A stretch of DNA of 11,877 bases from Burkholderiales bacterium (GTDB lineage: Bacteria > Pseudomonadota > Gammaproteobacteria > Burkholderiales > Usitatibacteraceae), in NCBI GenBank assembly GCA_025936275.1, contig JAICTR010000036.1:1-11877 (forward strand). Reading direction: 5' to 3'. The notes below the pieces were generated by a model. The model saw only the letters and a list, made by a program, of their open reading frames with translations. It searched no databases and was not told where the DNA came from. Shown here piece after piece: positions 6,229-11,877 of the stretch. Every line of letters starts with the position of its first letter. Position 1 is the first letter of the stretch. The translations under genes and the position numbers were made by a program.

Positions 6229-6258
6229 ATGAGAGCATCGGCCCCATGCTAAAGTTCC
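6229..6258 (-). promoter_or_regulatory. Sigma-E/AlgU-like promoter of the predicted small RNA
   Basis: On the minus strand GGAACTT (6258-6252) is an exact match to the extracytoplasmic sigma-E -35 box. After 17 bases comes TCTCAT (6234-6229), close to the TCTGA-type -10. The start site would fall near 6222, 65 bases before the end of the first terminator's T-run. Confidence 0.6.
6247..6255 (+). promoter_or_regulatory. Weak extended -10 candidate for hemB
   Basis: TGCTAAAGT has the TGn extension and a TAAAGT hexamer (four of six to TATAAT). It would give a hemB leader of about 19 bases. No -35 is recognisable. It overlaps the -35 box of the opposing small-RNA promoter. Confidence 0.22.
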
Positions 6259-6280
6259 CGCGCCCGACAAGATTCCGCGA

Positions 6281-7288
6281 ATGCCCATTTCCCTCGGCCG
6301 GTTTCCCGCGCGACGCATGCGTCGCGCACGGCATGACGACTTCACGCGCCGCCTGGTGCGTCAGGCGCGGCTTTCCGCCGACGACCTGATCCTGCCGGTG
6401 TTCGCCTGCGAGGGTCGCGGCGTGGCCGAGCCCGTCTCCTCCATGCCCGGCGTGACCCGCACCTCGATCGATCGATTGCTGCCGGTGGCTGAGCAAGCGC
6501 TCACGTATGGAATTCCCGCCCTGGCGCTTTTCCCCGCCATCGAAGGCTCGATGAAGACCTCGGACGCGCGCGAAGCGTTCAATCCGGAAGGGCTCGTGCC
6601 GCGCTGCGTGCGTGAGCTGAAGCGGCGGTTCCCCGAGCTCGGCGTGATCACCGACGTCGCCCTCGATCCATACACCGTCCACGGCCAGGATGGGCTGGTG
6701 AACGACGCGGGTTACGTCACCAACGACGAAACGCTCGAGGTGCTTTGCAAGCAAGCGCTCGCGCATGCCGATGCCGGTGTCGACGTGGTCGCGCCCTCCG
6801 ACATGATGGATGGGCGCATCGGCGCGATCCGTCGCGCGCTCGACGAGGGCGGCCACATCCACGTGCGCATCCTCGCCTATGCCGCGAAGTACGCCTCGTC
6901 CTTCTATGGCCCGTTCCGAGACGCGGTGGGCTCGGGCGCGAGCCTCGGCAAGGGCGATAAGAAAACCTACCAGATGGACCCGGGCAATTCCGACGAAGCG
7001 CTGCACGAGGTGGCGCTGGACCTCGAGGAAGGCGCGGACTTCGTGATGGTGAAGCCGGGCCTTCCGTACCTCGATATCGTGCGGCGCGTGAAGGAGCGTT
7101 TCGGCGTGCCGACCTTCGCCTACCAGGTGAGCGGCGAGTACGCGATGCTGAAAGCCGCGGCGGGCCAGGGTTGGATCGACGGCGACGCCTGCATGATGGA
7201 GGCGCTCCTCTGCCTGCGCCGCGCCGGGGCGGACGCGATCCTCACCTACTTCGCGCTCGAGGCAGCACGCCGCCTGCGCGGCGCCTGA
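6281..7288 (+). CDS. hemB: Delta-aminolevulinic acid dehydratase (porphobilinogen synthase) HemB
   Basis: Condenses two 5-aminolevulinate molecules to porphobilinogen in the cytosol, using the product of the HemL pathway. The two Schiff-base lysines are K203 in YAAKYASSFYGPFR and K258 in FVMVKPGLPYLD. Where zinc-type enzymes carry a cysteine cluster, this protein reads DVALDPYTVHGQDG with D125 and D129, which marks the magnesium-dependent, zinc-free class seen in Pseudomonas. SDMMDGRIGAIR from 173 is also conserved. The ATG at 6281 gives 335 residues and the typical N-terminus (FPARRMRRARHDDFTRRL), although no clear Shine-Dalgarno precedes it. Its stop lies 5 bases from that of the convergent nucleotidyltransferase-like gene. 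Confidence 0.96.
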   Translation: MPISLGRFPARRMRRARHDDFTRRLVRQARLSADDLILPVFACEGRGVAEPVSSMPGVTRTSIDRLLPVAEQALTYGIPALALFPAIEGSMKTSDAREAFNPEGLVPRCVRELKRRFPELGVITDVALDPYTVHGQDGLVNDAGYVTNDETLEVLCKQALAHADAGVDVVAPSDMMDGRIGAIRRALDEGGHIHVRILAYAAKYASSFYGPFRDAVGSGASLGKGDKKTYQMDPGNSDEALHEVALDLEEGADFVMVKPGLPYLDIVRRVKERFGVPTFAYQVSGEYAMLKAAAGQGWIDGDACMMEALLCLRRAGADAILTYFALEAARRLRGA

Positions 7289-7293
7289 GCGCG

Positions 7294-7896
7294 TCAGCCG
7301 CGAAGCAGCGCTTCGACCTGCGCGAGGCGCGCGCGCTGCGGCGCTTCTCCCGCCGCGCGTGACGAGGCAGCGCGCTCGTCGTCGCGGTCGAGCACCGTGA
7401 GCGTTACCGCGATGCCTTCCACCTCGATGCGATAGCGCGGCACCTCGTCGCGCTGGTCCCCGCGCCGCACCTGCCAGCTGCCTTCCTCGAAGCGATAGCG
7501 CCGATTGAGCAGGAACAACGCGAGCGCCTTGGGATCATCGGCGTAGAGCTGCAGGTTCACGTCGGAATGCAGGCCCGCCGTGCCCGAGAGCACGGAGCCC
7601 ACGAGCACCGGTCGGAACTCCTGGAAATCGCGCATCACCCGGGCGGCGACCTCGCGCATGCGCCGCAAGTGCGCGGGCTGGTCCTCGCTCTGGTAGAGGC
7701 CCTGGTACTCGCGAAGCGCCGCCTCGATCTCCTGGTTGTCGGGCAGCAGGTTTCCGTCCGCGAGCCCGGCCTGGCGCGCGGCCTTCCACTTCGCCGCCGC
7801 GAAGTCCGTGATGCCGTCTTCCGCCATGAGGCGCGCCGCCTGGTAGGCGAGCTGCCGCCGCAGGTTGTTGTCGCGACGCGAACGGGCCTTGGCCAT
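7294..7896 (-). CDS. Nucleotidyltransferase-like protein of unknown function
   Basis: A 200-residue soluble protein. The N-terminal half is basic and helical (MAKARSRRDNNLRRQLAYQAARLMAEDG...). The second half carries VLVGSVLSGTAGLHSDVNLQL (from 98), which resembles the GS-x9-DxD/E motif of polymerase-beta-like nucleotidyltransferases, with G100, S101 and D112. The second acidic position is N114, so the metal site looks incomplete; acidic residues further on (E158, E160, D170) might contribute. I recall this as a poorly characterised proteobacterial family and assign no function. The second of two adjacent ATG codons (7896) is favoured because GAGG (7905-7902) then lies 5 bases away. That site overlaps the PBP1a stop, so the two genes are very probably co-transcribed and translationally linked. 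Confidence 0.8.
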   Translation of the reverse strand: MAKARSRRDNNLRRQLAYQAARLMAEDGITDFAAAKWKAARQAGLADGNLLPDNQEIEAALREYQGLYQSEDQPAHLRRMREVAARVMRDFQEFRPVLVGSVLSGTAGLHSDVNLQLYADDPKALALFLLNRRYRFEEGSWQVRRGDQRDEVPRYRIEVEGIAVTLTVLDRDDERAASSRAAGEAPQRARLAQVEALLRG

Positions 7897-7903
7897 CATC
7901 GCC

Positions 7904-10231
7904 TCAGAAAATCTGGTTCTTGACTTCCTCGGGAGGTCGCCCGTCATGGGCGAGCGTTCCCGGGTCCGCCAACGGCGGTTGCGACTCCTGGTAGAAATAA
8001 TCCACGGTATGGCTGTGGCCATCGGGTTCCCGAAGGCCGGTCAGCGGATCGATGCTCACCGCCACGACGCCCGATGGCGGATCGAGATCGGTTTCCGGGA
8101 TTCCCTTGAGAACGGCGCCCATGTAGCCCATCCACATCGGCAGCGCCGCCTCGCTCCCGGTCTCGTTGGAGCCCAGGCTCGCCGGAGTGTCGAAGCCGAT
8201 CCACGCCACCGCGACGACGCGGCTCTGGAAGCCGCAGAACCAGGCGTCCACGTGGTCGTTGGTGGTGCCGGTCTTGCCGGCGAGGTCGCCGCGGCCGAGC
8301 GACATCGCGCGCGCGCCGGTGCCGCGGCGCACCACGTCGCGCATCAGCGTGGTCATGATGAACGCGTTGCGCGGATCGATGACGCGCTCCGCATCGACGC
8401 CGGCCGTCTCCGCCTTCGCGACATAGAGCGGGTGCCCTCGATCGTCCTCGACACGGGCGATGAACCACGGCTTCACGCGGAACCCGCCGTTGGCGAAGAT
8501 CGAATAGGCCGCCGCCATCTGCAGCGGCGTGACCGAGCCCGCGCCGAGCGCCATCGTGAGGTAGGCCGGGTGCATCCGCGGATCGAAGCCGAAGCGCTGG
8601 ATGTAGTCCTGCGCATAGCCGGTGCCGATCGCCTGCAGCAGGCGGATCGACACCATGTTCTTCGACTTCATGAGCGCGGTGCGCAGGCGCATCGGCCCTT
8701 CGTACTTGTTGTCGTAGTTGTGCGGCTCCCAGAGCTGGCCGCCGGTCTTCGCCGGGTCGATCACGAACGGAGCGTCGTTCAGCACCGTCGCCGGCGTGAA
8801 TCCCTTCTCCAGCGCCGCGGAATAGATGAACGGCTTGAAGCTCGAGCCGGGCTGGCGCCACGCCTGCGTCACGTGATTGAACTTGTTGGCGGCGTAGTCG
8901 AAGCCGCCGGCAAGCGCGAGGATCGCGCCGTTCGCCGGATCCATGGAAACCAGCGCTCCTTCGACCTTCGGCAGTTGCGCGATGCTCCACTTGCCCTTGT
9001 CGCCCTGCTGGATCCGGATGATGGAGCCCACGCGGATGGCGCGGTCGGGATTGCGGTCGGCGAGCGCGCGCGAAGCGAACTTGAGCCCGTCCCCTGTGAT
9101 GCGCACTTCATCTCCGCGGTGGGCGACCACGCGCACCTCCTGGGGCGAAGACGCGATCACCACCGCCGGGATGAGGTCGTTCACCGGATCGCGGTCCTGG
9201 AGGGCGTCCTCGATCTCCTCGTCGCGCTGGGGTCCCGCGGGCGGAAGGTCGACATGCCCCTCCGGGCCGCGATATCCGTGGCGGCGATCGTAGTCGAGCA
9301 CCGCCTTGCGCATCGCGTCGTCGGCCGCTTCCTGGTCCTTGCGGCGGATCGTCGTGTACACCTTGATGCCGCTCACGTAGGCCGATTCGCCGTACTGCTC
9401 GACGATCGCCGCGCGCGCCATTTCCGCGACGTAGTTGGCCCGCAGCGGGTAGGCGTCGCGATCGGCCTGGCTCGAGATCCGCAGCGGCTCGGCGAGCGCC
9501 TCCTTGTACTGCGCGTCCGAGAGCCAGCCGACCTCGTGCATGCGCCGCAGCACGTAATGCTGGCGCTCGCGGGCGCGGCGCGGATTCACGATCGGATTCT
9601 GGCGGGAAGGCGCCTGCGGGAGGCCCGCGAGCATCGCCGCCTCGGCCGGGGTGAGCTGCTGCAGCGTCTTGCCGAAATAGACGTTGGCGGCGGCCGCGAA
9701 CCCGTATGCGCGTTCCCCGAGGTAGATCTGGTTGATGTAGAGCTCGAGGATCTGGTCCTTGGTGAGGTTCGCCTCGATCTTGAAGGCGAGGAGCGCCTCC
9801 GACATCTTGCGGGCGAAGGTCTTCTCGCGGGTGAGGAAGAAGGTCCGGGCCACCTGCATGGTGATGGTGCTCGCCCCTTCGCGCCGCCCCTGCTGGCGCA
9901 GGTTGGCGAGCGCCGCCCGCACGACGCCCGCGAAATCCACCCCGCCGTGCTGGTAGAAGCGGTCGTCCTCGGCCGCCAGGATCGCCGCTTTCATGATTCT
10001 CGGCACGTCCTGGATCTTCACCACGGCGCGCTTCTCCTCGCCGAACTCGCCGATCAGGTCGCCTTCGGCGCTGTAGATGCGCAGCGGGACCTTCGGCCGG
10101 TAGTCGGTGAGCGCCTCCAGGCTCGGCAGGTTGGGCCAGAGCAGCACCACCGTGAGCGCCGCGACGCCCGCCGCCACGATGGCGAGGGAGGCCGCGAGCA
10201 GGGCCGGGTAGAACCACCAGCGGGAAGTCAT
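7904..10231 (-). CDS. mrcA: Class A penicillin-binding protein 1A (transglycosylase/transpeptidase)
   Basis: A bifunctional peptidoglycan synthase anchored in the inner membrane. From the ATG at 10231 it has a short cytoplasmic end, one transmembrane helix (about 7-32), a GT51 glycosyltransferase domain with catalytic E88 in AAEDDRFYQH and GASTITMQ (119-126), a connecting OB-like region (about 300-420), and a transpeptidase domain. The transpeptidase motifs are SSFK (463-466, active serine S463), SKN (523-525) and KTG (653-655). The 775 residues are typical of PBP1a. An ATG at 10297 would add 22 residues, but a perfect TATAAT overlaps that codon, so transcription probably starts inside the extension. 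The gene is divergent from pilM, an arrangement common in proteobacteria, and is followed by a small gene it seems to be coupled to. Confidence 0.95.
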   Translation of the reverse strand: MTSRWWFYPALLAASLAIVAAGVAALTVVLLWPNLPSLEALTDYRPKVPLRIYSAEGDLIGEFGEEKRAVVKIQDVPRIMKAAILAAEDDRFYQHGGVDFAGVVRAALANLRQQGRREGASTITMQVARTFFLTREKTFARKMSEALLAFKIEANLTKDQILELYINQIYLGERAYGFAAAANVYFGKTLQQLTPAEAAMLAGLPQAPSRQNPIVNPRRARERQHYVLRRMHEVGWLSDAQYKEALAEPLRISSQADRDAYPLRANYVAEMARAAIVEQYGESAYVSGIKVYTTIRRKDQEAADDAMRKAVLDYDRRHGYRGPEGHVDLPPAGPQRDEEIEDALQDRDPVNDLIPAVVIASSPQEVRVVAHRGDEVRITGDGLKFASRALADRNPDRAIRVGSIIRIQQGDKGKWSIAQLPKVEGALVSMDPANGAILALAGGFDYAANKFNHVTQAWRQPGSSFKPFIYSAALEKGFTPATVLNDAPFVIDPAKTGGQLWEPHNYDNKYEGPMRLRTALMKSKNMVSIRLLQAIGTGYAQDYIQRFGFDPRMHPAYLTMALGAGSVTPLQMAAAYSIFANGGFRVKPWFIARVEDDRGHPLYVAKAETAGVDAERVIDPRNAFIMTTLMRDVVRRGTGARAMSLGRGDLAGKTGTTNDHVDAWFCGFQSRVVAVAWIGFDTPASLGSNETGSEAALPMWMGYMGAVLKGIPETDLDPPSGVVAVSIDPLTGLREPDGHSHTVDYFYQESQPPLADPGTLAHDGRPPEEVKNQIF

Positions 10232-10295
10232 CGGTCGGTCGAGGTGGGTGCCCGAAGGGTCACCCGGGGGCCTGGCATGTCGGGAAATCGTGGAC

Positions 10296-10301
10296 ATTAT
10301 A
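10296..10301 (-). promoter_or_regulatory. -10 element (TATAAT) for the PBP1a gene
   Basis: A perfect TATAAT on the minus strand (10301-10296) would start transcription near 10289, leaving a leader of about 58 bases before the ATG at 10231. No recognisable -35 lies 16-19 bases upstream. The hexamer overlaps the upstream ATG at 10297 and argues against it as the start. Confidence 0.5.
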
Positions 10302-10338
10302 GTCGCCGGGGACGGCGGCGGACCTCGCCACGATTTGC

Positions 10339-10367
10339 TTTACAGGGCTAGGACTTGTTGCTAGCAT
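10339..10367 (+). promoter_or_regulatory. Sigma-70-type promoter for the pilM operon
   Basis: TTTACA (10339-10344; five of six to TTGACA), a 17-base spacer and TAGCAT (10362-10367; four of six) lie ahead of pilM. The predicted start near 10374 gives a leader of about 32 bases. It shares the 174-base gap with the divergent PBP1a promoter. Confidence 0.6.
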
Positions 10368-10405
10368 CTAAAGTAGATTCTCTGTTTGGGTGCTAACCTT
10401 CCACC

Positions 10406-11503
10406 ATGATTAAAGAAAAATTAGCAGCCCAGTTCGACTTCCTGAAGGCCAAGGCGCCGCCGCTGGTGGGCTGCGACATCAGCTCTTCGTCGGTGAAGAT
10501 GGTGGAGATCGCCGAGGCGGGCCGAAACGTTTACCGCGTCGAGCGCTACGCCATCGAGCCGCTGCCGAAGGATACGGTGGTGGACGGGAACATCGCCAAC
10601 ATCGAGGCGGCGGGCGAGGCGATCAAGCGCGCCCATCGCGCCCTCGGTTCCCGCATACGGAACGTTGCCCTCGCGCTTCCCTCCGCGGCCGTGATCACGA
10701 AGAAGGTGATCCTCGCCGGGAACCAGCGCGAGGAGGACATGGAAGTCCAGGTCCAGGGCGAGGCGAATCAATACATTCCGTTCTCCCTCGACGAGGTGAA
10801 CCTCGACTTCCAGGTCCTGGGCCCCGCGCCCTCGGGCGATGACGAGGTGGAAGTGCTGATCGCGGCCTCGCGCAAGGAGAAGATCGAGGACCGCGTGGCG
10901 GCGGCTGAAGCCGCCGGGCTCAAGACGCTGGTGATGGACGTCGAGTCGTACGCCTCGCAGACCGCGTTCGAGCTCATCTGCGGCGGCAATTCGGGCATCT
11001 CCGAAAGCGACATCACCGCGGTCGTGGACATCGGCGCGACGGTGACGCGCGTGGCGGTGGTCCACAACGAGCAAACCGTCTACAGCCGCGAGCAGCAGAT
11101 CGGCGGCAACTCGCTCACGCAGGACATCGCGCGCCAGTTCGACATGCCGGTGGAGGAAGCGGAGGCGGCGAAGCGCGTCGGCAACCTTCCCGAAAATTAC
11201 GGCCCTGACGTGCTGCAGCCGTTCAACGAGAAGATCGTGCTCGAGGTGCAGCGTGCGCTGCAGTTCTTTTTCACGTCGACCCAGTTCAACAAGGTCGACC
11301 ACATTCTCCTCACGGGCGGCTGCGCGATGCTCGACGGGCTCGAGGAGATGGTCGCCCAGCGTACGCAAGTGCATACGGTGGTCGCCAACCCCTTCGCCAA
11401 CATGGCGCTGTCATCGAAGATCAAGCCGCGGCAGCTCACGGTGGACGCGCCTTCGCTGATGGTCGCCTGCGGCCTCGCGATGCGGAGGTTCGACCCGTCA
11501 TGA
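10406..11503 (+). CDS. pilM: Type IV pilus assembly ATPase-like protein PilM
   Basis: An actin-like cytoplasmic protein that binds the N-terminal tail of PilN and links the inner-membrane alignment complex PilN-PilO-PilP to the assembly motor. The nucleotide-binding elements of the actin/FtsA fold are visible: VGCDISSSSVKMVEI (from 21), AVVDIGATVTRVAVV (from 205) and LLTGGCAMLDGLEEM (from 301). QGEANQYIPFSLDEV (117-131) is also characteristic. Its 365 residues match the family. The ATG at 10406 has no Shine-Dalgarno, but codons 2-7 are unusually A/T-rich for this genome, which may favour initiation. It overlaps pilN by four bases (ATGA), the first joint of the usual pilMNOPQ operon. Confidence 0.96.
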   Translation: MIKEKLAAQFDFLKAKAPPLVGCDISSSSVKMVEIAEAGRNVYRVERYAIEPLPKDTVVDGNIANIEAAGEAIKRAHRALGSRIRNVALALPSAAVITKKVILAGNQREEDMEVQVQGEANQYIPFSLDEVNLDFQVLGPAPSGDDEVEVLIAASRKEKIEDRVAAAEAAGLKTLVMDVESYASQTAFELICGGNSGISESDITAVVDIGATVTRVAVVHNEQTVYSREQQIGGNSLTQDIARQFDMPVEEAEAAKRVGNLPENYGPDVLQPFNEKIVLEVQRALQFFFTSTQFNKVDHILLTGGCAMLDGLEEMVAQRTQVHTVVANPFANMALSSKIKPRQLTVDAPSLMVACGLAMRRFDPS

Positions 11504-11877
11504 TCCGCATCAACCTCCTTCCCCACCGGGAAGAAAAACGCAAGCGCCGCGAGCAGCAGTTCGCGGTGGTGGCCGGGCTCACCGCGCTCCTCGGCGTGGT
11601 CGTCGCGGGCGCGGTGTGGCTGTACCTCGACGCGCAGGTGACGCAGCAGCAGCAGAACGTCGCCTACATGAAGAGCGAGATCGCCAAGCTCGACAAGCAG
11701 ATCGAGGAGATCCGCAAGATCCGCGAGGAGACGGCGGCGCTGCTCGCCAAGAAGCGCGTGGTGGAAGGCCTCCAGGCCAACAGGTCCGAGCCGGTGCAAC
11801 TCCTCGACCAGCTGCTGCGCCAGCTTCCCGAGGGCGTCTACCTCAAGTCGATCAAGCAGACCGGGATCAAGGTCAAC
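11500..11877 (+). CDS. pilN: Type IV pilus inner-membrane protein PilN (N-terminal 126 codons, cut by window edge)
   Basis: A bitopic membrane protein that pairs with PilO in the periplasm and docks PilM in the cytoplasm. The N-terminal MIRINLLPHREEKRKRRE carries the INLLP motif known to bind PilM. A transmembrane helix follows at about residues 22-43 (FAVVAGLTALLGVVVAGAVW), then a glutamine-, lysine- and glutamate-rich coiled coil from about 45 to 88, and the start of the ferredoxin-like domain (EPVQLLDQLLRQLPEGVYLK). The reading frame stays open to the window end. The ATG at 11500 overlaps the pilM stop, and GGAGG (11484-11488) lies 11 bases upstream. The rest of pilN, and probably pilO, pilP and pilQ, lie beyond the window. 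Confidence 0.95.
   Translation, partial: MIRINLLPHREEKRKRREQQFAVVAGLTALLGVVVAGAVWLYLDAQVTQQQQNVAYMKSEIAKLDKQIEEIRKIREETAALLAKKRVVEGLQANRSEPVQLLDQLLRQLPEGVYLKSIKQTGIKVN

Noticed and set aside
6167..6246. Minus-strand micro-ORF beginning MGPMLSSREG (26 codons)
   Set aside because: It starts within the sigma-E-like promoter and its stop falls in the terminator hairpin. The RNA reading explains the same bases better, and no ribosome site precedes it.
6214..6252. Plus-strand leader peptide for hemB (GTG at 6214 or ATG at 6229, ending TAA at 6250-6252), with GGAGG-like purines upstream
   Set aside because: The purine runs are the complement of the small RNA's C/U-rich motifs. The peptide is only 7-12 codons with no regulatory residue pattern.
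10232..10297. Longer PBP1a start at the ATG at 10297
   Set aside because: A perfect TATAAT overlaps the codon, and the extra 22 residues precede a normal PBP1a N-terminus.
7865..10351. An 828-codon open frame on the plus strand
   Set aside because: It is antisense to the PBP1a gene, whose catalytic motifs are all present. The translation is rich in arginine, histidine and alanine, as expected of a GC-rich shadow frame, and has no recognisable domain.
1..11877. Mobile elements, CRISPR arrays, tRNA/rRNA genes and prophage or defence genes
   Set aside because: I saw no direct-repeat arrays, transposase or integrase motifs, target-site duplications or RNA-gene signatures. The region reads as conserved core chromosome.

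Overview
The window is chromosomal DNA from a high-GC bacterium, most likely a betaproteobacterium. The protein signatures point that way: a PilG-type regulator beside a rubredoxin, thiD-thiE-hemL in a row, cytochrome c4 divergent from engB, hemB after engB, and a class A penicillin-binding protein divergent from pilMN. Coding density is very high. There are no mobile elements, tRNA or rRNA genes, or CRISPR arrays, and no gene-free stretch exceeds about 220 bases. I cannot name the genus.

Layout, left to right. (1) Minus strand: the N-terminal 100 codons of pilG, a twitching-motility response regulator cut by the window edge, preceded by a 222-base gap holding a palindrome and a strong hairpin, then a rubredoxin gene. 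(2) Plus strand: a tightly packed cluster thiD - thiE - hemL - GGDEF diguanylate cyclase, each start overlapping the previous stop, joining thiamine and tetrapyrrole synthesis to a c-di-GMP signalling protein. (3) Minus: a diheme cytochrome c4, whose stop lies 3 bases from the GGDEF stop. (4) Plus: engB (ribosome-assembly GTPase). (5) An engB-hemB interval that I read as encoding a small regulatory RNA on the minus strand. (6) Plus: hemB. (7) Minus: mrcA/ponA (PBP1a) followed by a small nucleotidyltransferase-like protein of unknown function. (8) Plus: pilM and the first 126 codons of pilN, the head of the usual pilMNOPQ operon.

Functional themes are heme and cofactor supply (hemL, hemB, cytochrome c4, thiDE), type IV pili (pilG, pilM, pilN), cell-wall synthesis (PBP1a) and c-di-GMP signalling. 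All the protein genes look intact apart from the two cut by the window edges.

The most interesting element is the predicted ~65-nt RNA at 6158-6222 (minus). It has a GGAACTT-N17-TCTCAT extracytoplasmic-stress (sigma-E-like) promoter, a 5' segment resembling the 3' tail of 16S rRNA, a stem-loop displaying a CUCCUCCC anti-Shine-Dalgarno motif, and two tandem intrinsic terminators, the second inside the end of engB. It converges on the 3' end of engB, the same position held by Spot 42 in E. coli and ErsA in Pseudomonas.
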